A DNA stretch of 64,000 bases, taken from positions 425,166-489,165 of the forward strand of contig JAZKJM010000005.1 of NCBI GenBank assembly GCA_040384265.1, written 5' to 3'. The position numbers were made by a program, and so were the translations under genes. The DNA comes from Pseudomonadota bacterium (GTDB taxonomy: Bacteria; Pseudomonadota; Alphaproteobacteria; Rickettsiales; UBA3002). Positions 7,704-16,147 of this stretch are shown in pieces. The first letter of the stretch is position 1. Every line of letters begins with the position of its first letter. The notes below the pieces were generated by a model. That model ran no database searches. It was not told the origin of the DNA and worked only from the letters and a program-made list of their open reading frames with translations.

Positions 7704-9584
7704 ATGCGCGCAGTCTTTGCTTCCCTTGCTTGCCTGTTCCTCGCCGCACCCGCCCTCGCGCAGGAGGCGATTCCACCCTCGCCCATCGTCAAAACGGCGC
7801 TGGTGGTGGATGCGAAAGCCGGGCAACCGATGCAGGCGGGCGTCATCTTCACCATGCCGGAGCATTGGCATATTTACTGGCGCAACCCGGGTGATTCGGG
7901 CATCCCCACACGGCTGGAATGGACATTGCCGGACGGGCTCACCGCCAGCGACATCCACTGGCCCGCGCCCGAGCGCATCGAAACCAGCGGGCTGGTGAAT
8001 TACGGCTACAGCAACAGCGTCACCCTGCCGGTGACACTCACCCCGGCGCGCGACGATATAAGTGGCGAGATCCGCGTGAAAGCAAGCTGGCTGGTTTGTA
8101 AGGAAATCTGCATTCCTGAATCTGCGGTGCTGAGCGAGCGGCTGAGTGCGGATGCGCAAGCGCAGCAAATCCTTGCGGCCGCGAATGCGCGCGTGCCACA
8201 GCCCTTTACCGGCAGCGCCCGCTACCGCCTTGATGCGCAGCAGGTGACATTGACCATCACGCAAGCCAACCCGTGGGGAAACCTGAGCGACACACGGTTT
8301 TCACCGGTAGAGGACGGGCTGGTGTCCAACAACAAACCGGTGGAAGTAAAAACGGTCGGCAACACGCTCATCCTCACCTTCGCGCGCGGCACAGCGGATC
8401 CGACCAACGCGTGGAACGGCGTGCTGCACAGCGTGGTGGATGGTGCGCCCATCGATTTGGAAATTCACGCCGTCAACCTCACCTTCGCGCGCGGCACGGC
8501 GGAGCCGGAACCTACCACCGCACCTGCCGTTGCGCCGCCTGCATCGGCAAGCTTTATCCTCGCGCTGGGGCTGGCGTTTCTTGGCGGGTTGATCCTCAAC
8601 ATCATGCCCTGCGTGCTGCCGATTCTGGCGCTGAAGGCGCTGGCGATTGCAAAAAAAGCGGGTAGTTCGCGCGCGGCGGCGGCGCGGCAAGGGGCGGCGT
8701 ATACGGTCGGCGTGGTCGCGAGTTTCCTTGCCATCGCGGCGGGCATGCTGGCGCTCAAAGCGTCCGGCAGTGCGATTGGTTGGGGCTTCCAGCTGCAGAA
8801 TGCGGGCTTTGTGGCGGCGCTGGCAGCGGTCATGCTGCTGGTCGCGGCGAACTTGCTGGGGCTGTTTCAACTGCCGGTGCTGTTTGGCGCGCGGGCGACC
8901 GGGGTGAAGGATGACACGTTGCGCGGCTCGCTGCTGACGGGCGTGCTGGCGGTGCTGGTGGCAACGCCGTGCACGGCGCCGTTCATGGCCACCGCCATCG
9001 GCGCGACGCTGAGCTTGCCGACGGCACAGGCGCTGCTGGTGTTTGCGGCGCTGGGGCTGGGCATGGCCTCGCCGTTCCTGCTCATCAGCCTGTGGCCTGC
9101 CGCGCGCCGCCTGCTGCCCAAACCCGGCGGGTGGATGCACCGCTTCAAACAGCTGCTCGCCGTGCCGATGCTGGCGACGGCGGTGTGGTTGCTGTGGGTG
9201 CTGGCGCAGCTGCTTTCTCCGACCCCGATGGTGCTGCATGCCGGTCATGAAACCTATTCCGCCGAGCGGCTGAGTGCGCTGCGCGCGCAAGGCACGCCGG
9301 TGCTGGTGGATGCGACGGCAGCATGGTGCCTGACCTGCAAGGTGAATGAACGTGTTGCCTTAACATCCGAAACTATGCAGCAGTTTTTCCGTGAGAAAAA
9401 CGTGACACTGATGGTTGCCGACTGGACATCGAGCGATCCCGCCATCACGGCGTATCTGGCGAGCTTTGGCCGCAATGGGGTGCCGCTTTATGTCTATTAC
9501 CCGCCGCGCGGCGACGGCATCGTGCTGCCGCAAATCCTCACCCCATCCATCGTGCGCGATGCGGTGAATGGCGCGCATGAATAA
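7704..9584 (+). CDS. ScsB/DsbD-like membrane thiol:disulfide reductase
   Basis: A 626-residue protein that would carry electrons from cytoplasmic thioredoxin to periplasmic thiol proteins. It has a cleavable signal peptide (to about residue 19), then a periplasmic beta domain whose CKEICIPE pair resembles the N-terminal domain of the ScsB/DsbD family. About six transmembrane helices follow, with the two membrane cysteine motifs NIMPCVLPI and ATPCTAPF. The C-terminal thioredoxin-like domain has the active site WCLTCK. AAGGAA precedes the ATG. A periplasmic redoxin follows at 9777, a plausible client. DsbD proper usually has eight helices, so I do not assign that name. Confidence 0.85.
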   Translation: MRAVFASLACLFLAAPALAQEAIPPSPIVKTALVVDAKAGQPMQAGVIFTMPEHWHIYWRNPGDSGIPTRLEWTLPDGLTASDIHWPAPERIETSGLVNYGYSNSVTLPVTLTPARDDISGEIRVKASWLVCKEICIPESAVLSERLSADAQAQQILAAANARVPQPFTGSARYRLDAQQVTLTITQANPWGNLSDTRFSPVEDGLVSNNKPVEVKTVGNTLILTFARGTADPTNAWNGVLHSVVDGAPIDLEIHAVNLTFARGTAEPEPTTAPAVAPPASASFILALGLAFLGGLILNIMPCVLPILALKALAIAKKAGSSRAAAARQGAAYTVGVVASFLAIAAGMLALKASGSAIGWGFQLQNAGFVAALAAVMLLVAANLLGLFQLPVLFGARATGVKDDTLRGSLLTGVLAVLVATPCTAPFMATAIGATLSLPTAQALLVFAALGLGMASPFLLISLWPAARRLLPKPGGWMHRFKQLLAVPMLATAVWLLWVLAQLLSPTPMVLHAGHETYSAERLSALRAQGTPVLVDATAAWCLTCKVNERVALTSETMQQFFREKNVTLMVADWTSSDPAITAYLASFGRNGVPLYVYYPPRGDGIVLPQILTPSIVRDAVNGAHE

Positions 9585-9628
9585 TTTGTAACGGGCGCTT
9601 TTTCCCGGCTATAGTATCTGTAAATCAT

Positions 9629-9740
9629 CCACCCGCTCCGTCATCCTATGCCTTGAGCATAGGATCTCAGGCCACCCATTCAGGCCTGAGTTTGTTGCCT
9701 GAGATCCTGCGGTCAAGCCGCAGGATGACGAAGCGGGTGG
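9629..9740. repeat. Composite palindromic element with three inner hairpins
   Basis: Outer arms at 9629-9647 and 9722-9740 are inverted copies over 19 bases with one mismatch. Inside are three hairpins: CCTATGC/GCATAGG (9645-9663), CTCAGGCC/GGCCTGAG (about 9665-9690) and TCCTGCGG/CCGCAGGA (about 9704-9725). It lies between the thiol reductase and redoxin genes. The wording of the arms resembles mobile palindromic repeats I know from other proteobacterial genomes. It may also stop or protect the upstream transcript. Confidence 0.7.
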
Positions 9741-9776
9741 ATACATCGACTGCATCACCTTATTCTGGGAGTCCAC

Positions 9777-10379
9777 ATGCTACGCACCATCGCCACTTTC
9801 GCCGCGACCGCCTTACTCTCCACCGCCGCACTTGCCCTGACTGTGGGCAGCCCGGCACCGGCTTTCACTTCAGCGGATACGCTGAGCGGCAAGCCGATTG
9901 CGCTTGCGGATTTCAAAGGCAAAACCGTGGTGCTGGAATGGAACAACCCCGACTGCCCGTTTGTCAAAAAATTCTACTCCGTCGGCGCGATGCAGGAGCT
10001 GCAGAAAACCGCAACGGCTGACGGCGTGGTGTGGATTTCCATCAACTCCTCCGCCCCCGGCAAGGAAGGTTTCCTGAAAGAACCAGGCCAGGCCAAGTCG
10101 TTCGTCGCCACCCAGAAAGCGCATCCGAGCTATTACCTGCTCGACCCGGCAGGCACGGTTGGCCATGCATATGGCGCGAAAACCACGCCGCATATGTTCG
10201 TGATCGATGCGAAGGGCAACCTTGCGTATGAAGGCGCGATCGACAACAAACCGACGGCGGATTCCGCCGACATCGCCACCGCGACCAATTATGTGAGCGA
10301 AGCCCTGAAAGCCCTGAAAGCAGGTACGCCGATCAAGACGGCGACGAGCCAGCCGTATGGCTGTTTTGTGAAATACTAG
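9777..10379 (+). CDS. Periplasmic peroxiredoxin-like redoxin
   Basis: A 200-residue exported protein of the AhpC/TSA-redoxin superfamily. A signal peptide of about 20 residues ends near LALTVG. The mature part has the redoxin start VGSPAPAFTSADTLSG, the peroxidatic-type site WNNPDCPFVKKFY (one Cys, not CxxC), the TPHMFVIDAKGN strand and a C-terminal Cys in PYGCFVKY. This pattern fits the thioredoxin-like redoxins that act as thiol peroxidases rather than CxxC oxidoreductases. Its position downstream of a ScsB-like reductase suggests reduction by that protein, which is inference. Its last 47 bases overlap the convergent methyltransferase gene. Confidence 0.8.
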   Translation: MLRTIATFAATALLSTAALALTVGSPAPAFTSADTLSGKPIALADFKGKTVVLEWNNPDCPFVKKFYSVGAMQELQKTATADGVVWISINSSAPGKEGFLKEPGQAKSFVATQKAHPSYYLLDPAGTVGHAYGAKTTPHMFVIDAKGNLAYEGAIDNKPTADSADIATATNYVSEALKALKAGTPIKTATSQPYGCFVKY

Positions 10380-11121
10380 GGGTGCTAAGGGCGCTCGCAC
10401 TGGCGGGCACCCATTGGCGGGCCGCTTTTACGGACAGGGCGGGCGGGCGGATGCCTGCGTAAATCTGCTTCTCCGCTTCAATCACGAATACACCGCCAAT
10501 GCGCGGGAAACAGGCGTTGCCGAGCCATTCGAGCGGGCTGAACGCGCGCAGCCAGAATGCATGGGTCGACGGTGGGGTGAATAATGTCGAGCGGGCATCG
10601 CGTAGGGTGAAATCGGCGCCGCGTAGCAGCTCTTTGAGTGCGCCCAGCGTGTAAGGCGTGCCGGTTGAGAACGGCGTCGCACCCAGGCGCGCCCACAGAC
10701 CGCGGCGGCTTGGCACCACCAGCAACATCCGCCCGCCGGGCGCGAGCAATTGCCACATCACACGCAGCAATTCATCCGGCGCCTGCGCATATTCGAACGC
10801 ATGCAGCATCACGATGCGGTGGATGGAGGATGGCGGAAACGGCGGGCGCATTTCATCGCCAAGGATGCTGTGATTGGCGTCATCCACCGGCCAATAGATC
10901 GCGCCTTGGGCGATGGGCATCAGCGCAACGACGCGGGCGCGGGCGGGGTTGCTGTCGCTCGCCGGGGGGCGCATGAGCGGTGTCGCGTAGCCGATGCCCA
11001 GCGTATGCAGCCCCTGCTCGTCCTTCCAGTATTCATTGGCGATGCGGCGTAGCTGCCGCTTTACCTTGCGGCCCAAGCGGGAGGAATAGAACTGGCGCAG
11101 ATTGACGATGTCGGGTCGCAT
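10333..11121 (-). CDS. Class I SAM-dependent methyltransferase
   Basis: A 262-residue protein with a Methyltransf_11-type core. The glycine motif is LGIGYATPLM (about residues 41-50), followed by an acidic strand end, then the HRIVMLHAFEYA segment and the LLAPGGRMLLVVPSRRGLWAR segment typical of the fold. In alphaproteobacteria a related methyltransferase is often found beside a glyoxalase II gene; that partner is not here. The substrate is unknown. The C-terminal end overlaps the redoxin gene by 47 bases on the other strand, so the 3' limits of both genes are fixed by their stop codons. Confidence 0.78.
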   Translation of the reverse strand: MRPDIVNLRQFYSSRLGRKVKRQLRRIANEYWKDEQGLHTLGIGYATPLMRPPASDSNPARARVVALMPIAQGAIYWPVDDANHSILGDEMRPPFPPSSIHRIVMLHAFEYAQAPDELLRVMWQLLAPGGRMLLVVPSRRGLWARLGATPFSTGTPYTLGALKELLRGADFTLRDARSTLFTPPSTHAFWLRAFSPLEWLGNACFPRIGGVFVIEAEKQIYAGIRPPALSVKAARQWVPASASALSTPSISQNSHTAGSSPS

Positions 11122-11162
11122 ACGCTAAGTATAATCCGAAACAACCCAAGGAATAAAGCACC

Positions 11163-11747
11163 ATGCACGACCCCATCGCCAAATTCTCGCAATGGTTTGC
11201 GGATGCGAAGGCAAGCCCCGCGATCACCGAGCCCACGGCGATGACGCTTGCCACCGCAACGGCACAGGGAAAACCTTCCGCGCGCATTGTGCTGCTGAAG
11301 GAACATGGGCCGCAGGGTTTTTTGTTTTACACCAACCTCACCAGCCGCAAAAGCGGCGAGCTGATCGCCAACCCGCAGGCTGCCGTGTGTTTTTACTGGA
11401 TGCCGCTTTGCCGCCAGCTGCGCATCGAAGGCACGGTGGTGCAGGCGGCGGACGCTGAGGCGGATGCGTATTTCGCCTCCCGCCCGCGCGAACGGCAGAT
11501 TGGCGCATGGGCCTCGCTGCAATCGCAACCGCTGCGTGACCGCGCCGAGCTGGATGAACGCGCCGCCATGCTGGAGAAGCGTTACGCTGGCCAACCCATC
11601 CCCCGCCCGCCGCACTGGTCGGGCTGGCGGCTTATTCCGCGCAGTATGGAATTCTGGCTGCAAAGCGAGGCACGCCTGCATGAGCGCGAGATTTACACGC
11701 GCGCCGATGCCCATGCGCCGTGGCAGTTTTCATTGCTCTATCCCTAA
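11163..11747 (+). CDS. pdxH: Pyridoxamine 5'-phosphate oxidase
   Basis: A flavoenzyme that oxidises pyridoxine or pyridoxamine 5'-phosphate to pyridoxal 5'-phosphate in vitamin B6 metabolism. The 194-residue product begins with DPIAKFSQWFADA. It contains the FMN-binding region RIVLLKEHGPQGFLFYTN and SRKSGEL, the PxxWSGWRL substrate segment (RPPHWSGWRLIP) and a C-terminal arginine-rich end typical of PdxH. A weak AAGGAA lies upstream of the ATG. Its stop overlaps the end of the convergent lipoprotein gene by four bases. Confidence 0.93.
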   Translation: MHDPIAKFSQWFADAKASPAITEPTAMTLATATAQGKPSARIVLLKEHGPQGFLFYTNLTSRKSGELIANPQAAVCFYWMPLCRQLRIEGTVVQAADAEADAYFASRPRERQIGAWASLQSQPLRDRAELDERAAMLEKRYAGQPIPRPPHWSGWRLIPRSMEFWLQSEARLHEREIYTRADAHAPWQFSLLYP

Positions 11748-12604
11748 AACTGGCGGCCTGCGCCCGTGCCGTATGGCGATTGGGGCGCGCTAATCGGGCG
11801 GGCGGGCTGGTAGGTCGCGGGCATGCCGTTGCCGGGATTCATGGCGGGATTATTCACCACGGGCACGCATTCATTGGCCATCGGCGCGCGGCCCACGATA
11901 GGGGCCGGCGGAGGGGTGCACGGAGCCCCTGTGCCCACTACGCGACCCATGACTTTTTCTGCAACGGGGGCGACAGCCGCTACCGGTGCCACTGCGGCAA
12001 CAGGGGCAACGGGAGCCGCGGCAGCAGCGGGAGCCGCAGGGGCTGCCATCGCCGCGGGCGCCGCCATGGCAGCAGGCGCGGCAGCGACCGGGGCAACTTT
12101 GGCGACCGGCGCTACGGGTGCAACTGGGGCAACCGGTGCAGGCTCAGGCGCTGGGGCCTGACGAGCGGCCGCCAATGGGTTGGTGCTGGGTGAACCGCTG
12201 GGCGCGTTCTGCGGTTGGGGTTGGAGTTGTTGCTGCGGTTGCGGCTGGGCGGCAACCGCCGTAGCCGGGGCCGCTGTTTTACTAAATGCCGCAGATGGGT
12301 TGGTGCTGGGCGAGCCGGTCGGCGGGTTTGCCGAGGCGACGGGAATGCCTGCTTTGGGTGTCGAGATGTGCCAGCCTTTTTTGTTCATGCAATCGCTGAA
12401 CTGCGAGCCCGCGCTGGTGAGCTGCCCATCCGGCGGCGCGCCGGAGCCCAGCGTGTTGGCCGGGCCGGTGATGACCGCCAGCGTCGATTCCACATGGCCG
12501 CGGCAATCATCCTGCTGCGCCATATATTTGGCCTGAATTTCGCTTTGGGCGAGGCAGCCCGTCAGCAAAAATGCCAGTGATACTGTGAGGATTCTATAAT
12601 ACAT
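11744..12604 (-). CDS. Ala/Pro-rich lipoprotein, function unknown
   Basis: The 286-residue product starts with a lipoprotein signal, MYYRILTVSLAFLLTGC, with a clear lipobox and Cys at about residue 17. A short folded-looking region follows (with two Cys, DDCRG and FSDCMNKKGWH), then a long low-complexity Ala/Pro/Val tract from about residue 95 to 235. A phrase PxGSPSTNP occurs twice (about 96 and 140), an internal duplication. I chose the ATG at 12604 because it gives the signal peptide; upstream codons overlap fliJ. It overlaps the end of fliJ by 11 bases. An envelope-spanning linker role is conceivable but unproven. Confidence 0.6.
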   Translation of the reverse strand: MYYRILTVSLAFLLTGCLAQSEIQAKYMAQQDDCRGHVESTLAVITGPANTLGSGAPPDGQLTSAGSQFSDCMNKKGWHISTPKAGIPVASANPPTGSPSTNPSAAFSKTAAPATAVAAQPQPQQQLQPQPQNAPSGSPSTNPLAAARQAPAPEPAPVAPVAPVAPVAKVAPVAAAPAAMAAPAAMAAPAAPAAAAAPVAPVAAVAPVAAVAPVAEKVMGRVVGTGAPCTPPPAPIVGRAPMANECVPVVNNPAMNPGNGMPATYQPARPISAPQSPYGTGAGRQF

Positions 12605-13013
12605 CGCGCCGAACATACCCGCGGATTGCGATTTCGTCCATCTCCTGTTGCGCGCGGGCGGCGGCGGCATCGGCGCGGCGCTTTTCCCAGTTCATGAGGG
12701 CGAGCTCGAATTTCTTCATCTCGCTGAAGCGCTCGCGCAGCTGGGCGGTGAGCTTATCCAGCTCCATCTCCAGTTTACGCAAGTGGGTGTGCATCATCTC
12801 CTGGCGCTGCTTGATGGTGGCCGCAAACCCGCCGAAGAAATGCGCCATTTCGGGCATGGCTTGCGCGGCTTTAAGTTCATCCACCAATTGCTGGGAAAGC
12901 CCATCGATGATGGTGTGGATTTCCTCGCGCTGGCCTTCGAGAATGCCTTGCTGGCGCTTGAGCGCATCCATCTCGCGCTGTTTGACACGCAGGAGGGTTT
13001 TGATGCTCTTCAT
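12594..13013 (-). CDS. fliJ: FliJ-like flagellar export chaperone/stalk protein
   Basis: A 139-residue protein that is coiled coil almost throughout (two long helices, about residues 5-60 and 65-125). FliJ is this size and shape, a hairpin that sits in the centre of the FliI ATPase ring. Sequence identity between FliJ proteins is low, so the main evidence is length, coiled coil and context: its ATG overlaps the fliI stop by four bases (ATGA). Together they would serve the flagellar type III export gate. No other flagellar genes are in the window. Confidence 0.8.
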   Translation of the reverse strand: MKSIKTLLRVKQREMDALKRQQGILEGQREEIHTIIDGLSQQLVDELKAAQAMPEMAHFFGGFAATIKQRQEMMHTHLRKLEMELDKLTAQLRERFSEMKKFELALMNWEKRRADAAAARAQQEMDEIAIRGYVRRDVL

Positions 13014-14380
13014 GCGCCGGCCTTAGCAGGTGCAGCCGCATCCGGCGATTCGAGCCCGAGCACCTTGGCAAGCTGCTCGTAGCCTTCCGCCAGGGTACTC
13101 GATTCCTTCTCGCGCTGGCTGATGAAGGTTTCGAGCTGCGGGTAGAAATGCATCGCACGATCGACCTCCTGATCGGTGCCGCGGCGGTAGGCGCCAAGGC
13201 GGATCAGCTCGGCCATGTTCTCATAGGTCGCCATGAAGCGGCGGGCGACGGTGAGCAGCTGGTTTTCGAACTCGTTATTCGCATCCGGCAACATCCGCGA
13301 TACGGATTTGAGGATGTTGATGGCCGGGTAGCGCCCACGCTGGGCGATCTCGCGGTCGAGCACGATATGGCCATCGAGAATCCCGCGCACGGCGTCGGCG
13401 ATTGGCTCGTTGGTGTCGTCCCCCTCAACCAGCACGGTGAACATGCCGGTGATGGAGCCGCTGCCGTTCAGCCCCGGCCCGGCGCGCTCCAGCAGGCGCG
13501 GCAGCTCGGCAAACACCGTCGGGGTGTAGCCTTTGGTGGTCGGCGGTTCCCCGGCAGAAAGGCCGATCTCGCGCTGCGCCATCGCAAAGCGGGTGACGGA
13601 ATCCATCAGGCACAGCACGTCGTTGTTCTGGTCGCGGAAATATTCGGCGATGGCGAGCGTGGTGTAGGCCGCCTGGCGGCGCATGAGCGCGGAATCCGAC
13701 GAAGTGGCGACGACGAGTACGGAGCGTTTCAGCCCCTCCTCGCCCAGATCGTCCTCGATGAATTCCTGCACCTCGCGCCCGCGTTCGCCAACCAGGCCGA
13801 TGACGTTCACATCCGCTTGGCTGTAGCGCGCGAGCATCGACATCAGGATGGATTTACCGACGCCCGAGCCCGCGAAAATACCCAGCCGCTGGCCGCGGCA
13901 GCAGGTGAGAAAGGTGTTGATGGCGCGCACGCCCATATCCATTTTGCCCGCGACCCGCGCCCGTTGCGAGGGCGCCAACGGGTTGGCGCGCAGCAGATAC
14001 GGCACGCCGCCGCCCATGATCGGCCCCTTGCCATCGATTGGGTTGCCCATGGGGTCGACAATGCGGCCAAGCCAGGCGTTCGATGGCTCAACCGCAGACG
14101 CCGCCGCCACCAGCGTCACCTTCGCGCCGAGGCCCACGCCTTCGACCGAGCCAAACGGCATGAGCAGCGCGACTTTCTCGCGGAAACCGACCACTTCGCA
14201 AATGACCGCATGGGCTTCGCCATGCGTGTTGCTGACCGCGCAGCGGGCGCCGACCGAGAGCATTTCCTCGATCCCCGAACATTCGATGAGCAAGCCCTTA
14301 ACCGCCACCACGCGCCCGGTGACCGCCATGGTGGGCACGCGGTTGATTTCCTGAAGCAAATGCTGATGGCTACTGGGCAT
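13010..14380 (-). CDS. fliI: Flagellar export ATPase FliI
   Basis: The 456-residue product is the F1-like ATPase of flagellar protein export. Walker A is AGSGVGKS (residues 170-177), Walker B is in DVLCLMDSVTRFA, and the catalytic-loop GERGREVQEFIEDDLG is intact. The family phrase SAGEPPTTKGYTPTVFAELPRLLER and the C-terminal RGTDQEVDRAMHFYPQLETF segment distinguish FliI from ATP synthase subunits. It overlaps fliJ by four bases. The flanking 14441-15796 gene is unrelated in appearance. Confidence 0.95.
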   Translation of the reverse strand: MPSSHQHLLQEINRVPTMAVTGRVVAVKGLLIECSGIEEMLSVGARCAVSNTHGEAHAVICEVVGFREKVALLMPFGSVEGVGLGAKVTLVAAASAVEPSNAWLGRIVDPMGNPIDGKGPIMGGGVPYLLRANPLAPSQRARVAGKMDMGVRAINTFLTCCRGQRLGIFAGSGVGKSILMSMLARYSQADVNVIGLVGERGREVQEFIEDDLGEEGLKRSVLVVATSSDSALMRRQAAYTTLAIAEYFRDQNNDVLCLMDSVTRFAMAQREIGLSAGEPPTTKGYTPTVFAELPRLLERAGPGLNGSGSITGMFTVLVEGDDTNEPIADAVRGILDGHIVLDREIAQRGRYPAINILKSVSRMLPDANNEFENQLLTVARRFMATYENMAELIRLGAYRRGTDQEVDRAMHFYPQLETFISQREKESSTLAEGYEQLAKVLGLESPDAAAPAKAGA

Positions 14381-14440
14381 GCAGGCAGGATAACAGAATC
14401 CGCAGCGCGGGGCTAGCGGGGAGTCTGGTGGTGGGTGGGG

Positions 14441-15796
14441 TTATTTACCACCGGGGGTGCGGGCAGAAGGCGGCTTCGTGGCCTCGCGCTCTTCATGCCT
14501 GCCAAGCGGCTTGATTGCTTTCGGGGGGAGTTGAACCCTATCGCCCCAGGGTAGCAGGCCAGTGGGCTTAGGAGCCAACACCCCGTCACCAATCAGAAAG
14601 CCAGCCTCGGATGGTGAAGGTGTCGGCTTCGTTGGCTTCCCAACCAATGGCTGATCACCAATCTGAAAGCCGTCATCAGGTGCCGAAGTGCTTGGCTGCT
14701 CTGTCAATTTACCCACTGGTACGAATGCTAATTTATGATTTGCACTATCACTGTACGCATTAGGCGCAAAGTAATCAGGACCCGTCATGCGCACTGGATC
14801 GCATAGTACTGGATTCCTAATAGCAGGCCCAGGCTCCCCCTCTGCGCGCATACCGGCCTGGCCACCCAAAGGCGCACCACCCGTTGCCACCCGCTCTTCC
14901 TCACGCATGATTGCTGCCGCCGCCATCAAGTCGCCATGCGCCCCTGCACTTCCTTTCCTGATCCACGCAGCGCGCTTCACGACAGCCTCGGGAAGCTGAT
15001 CGGGATGCGCATACGCCACCACCACCTGTGGTTGACGGCTGGCAATGAGCATCAATATCGCGTGGGAGTGCGAGGTTTCTTGATAGGTGCGATCCTGCTT
15101 TTTATCCTCCGGTTTTGCCGCCCAATGCCGCGCCAACGCTTCAATCGCCACTTCTGCATTGGCGCCACTCTTCACCGCCGCCCGCCTATAGGCCTCCCAT
15201 TCACCCTTCGTCTGGCGACCGGGAGGATAGGAAGCAAGCGCCGCGCTTACCCTCTGCGCATCAAAACTATCCAACTCCTTGATGGTGTCGACAGTCTTCT
15301 TATGCAATAGATGTATCACTTCCTGCGGCAGCGAAAGCGGCTTTTCCTGCCGTTCCGCTTCATGGATGGCAGCATCTGCAGCAAGACTATATTTTCTCGC
15401 AATAGCCATCAGTATCTCGAATGAACCGGAGGTCTTCTTGTAACCACCCACCGCCGCATGCTGCTTCGTGTGGGCCCTGCGATCATAATGCCGCGCCAGC
15501 GGGGCGAAGGCTGTTTTTGCATTGTCCAGATTATCGAGCGCGGCGTTCCGGTACTCTTTTCTGAGGTCGTCCTTGCCAAAACGCTGTTTCCTTAGATCGG
15601 TCGGGTCCGTATAGGTCGCGGCGAAGTACTTGCCGACATCCGGTTCTGTCGTGCCGGGATATGGATAGTTTTTTAGCGCCTCCAGAGGATTTTTCTTTAG
15701 CGCAGCAATAGCACGTTGGACCGCCGCCGGCCCATCTGCAGCAAGCCGGGTCTTCTCCTCGGGGGTGGTCATATCGTTTTGTGTAGACTTCGTCAC
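14441..15796 (-). CDS. Unknown 451-residue protein with internal duplication
   Basis: I recognise no family. The product is soluble, charged and mostly helical by composition. Two segments look like diverged copies: one around residues 84-137 (RNAALDNLDNAKTAFAPLAR ... FEILMAIARKYS) and one around 206-258 (RRAAVKSGANAEVAIEALAR ... HAILMLIASRQP). The C terminus has a shorter duplication, GFQIGDQPLVGKP and GFLIGDGVLAPKP, separated by about 25 residues. It starts with GTG preceded by AAGGTG at good spacing; an ATG eight codons in is the alternative. It is divergent from ctrA across a 351-base gap. Confidence 0.6.
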   Translation of the reverse strand: MTKSTQNDMTTPEEKTRLAADGPAAVQRAIAALKKNPLEALKNYPYPGTTEPDVGKYFAATYTDPTDLRKQRFGKDDLRKEYRNAALDNLDNAKTAFAPLARHYDRRAHTKQHAAVGGYKKTSGSFEILMAIARKYSLAADAAIHEAERQEKPLSLPQEVIHLLHKKTVDTIKELDSFDAQRVSAALASYPPGRQTKGEWEAYRRAAVKSGANAEVAIEALARHWAAKPEDKKQDRTYQETSHSHAILMLIASRQPQVVVAYAHPDQLPEAVVKRAAWIRKGSAGAHGDLMAAAAIMREEERVATGGAPLGGQAGMRAEGEPGPAIRNPVLCDPVRMTGPDYFAPNAYSDSANHKLAFVPVGKLTEQPSTSAPDDGFQIGDQPLVGKPTKPTPSPSEAGFLIGDGVLAPKPTGLLPWGDRVQLPPKAIKPLGRHEEREATKPPSARTPGGK

Positions 15797-16147
15797 AGCG
15801 CACCTTGACTTTCTTTTTGCCCGTCATCACACGATGGCGCGATGCGGGGCGTGTCTCTAGCACCATTATAGCGGAAGAAAAGTGAAAACATGATTAAGAA
15901 TGGGCCGTATTCTATAAGGAACCCCTATGGCCAGCGTCACTTTCTGGCAACGGTTGGGTGGAATATGTTAAGAAAGACTAAATAGTTAAAATTGTAGTTG
16001 AGTTGGGGAGGGGTTAATAGTATATTAACACTTAACGCGTTAATACCTTTCCCGCGGTGCCGAGCCTGACTGCCGCATGGGCGTTAAAGCGACTAAATGA
16101 CTGATTTATAATAACAACAGCTGACCACGATCATCAGGGAGCCTTTC
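15797..16147. other. Intergenic region upstream of ctrA
   Basis: A 351-base non-coding gap between the divergent unknown gene and ctrA. It is clearly more AT-rich than its surroundings in 15880-16110. It contains the CtrA box listed separately, a second near-match TTAA-N7-TAAA at 15968-15982, and a perfect palindrome TTAACGCGTTAA at 16032-16043. I see no open frame or RNA gene. Confidence 0.7.
16014..16028. promoter_or_regulatory. CtrA box (TTAA-N7-TTAA) upstream of ctrA
   Basis: TTAA at 16014-16017 and TTAA at 16025-16028 are separated by exactly seven bases, the full consensus for binding of phosphorylated CtrA. It lies about 120 bases before the ctrA start. CtrA is known to control its own promoter in Caulobacter and relatives, so autoregulation is the natural reading. 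Confidence 0.7.
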
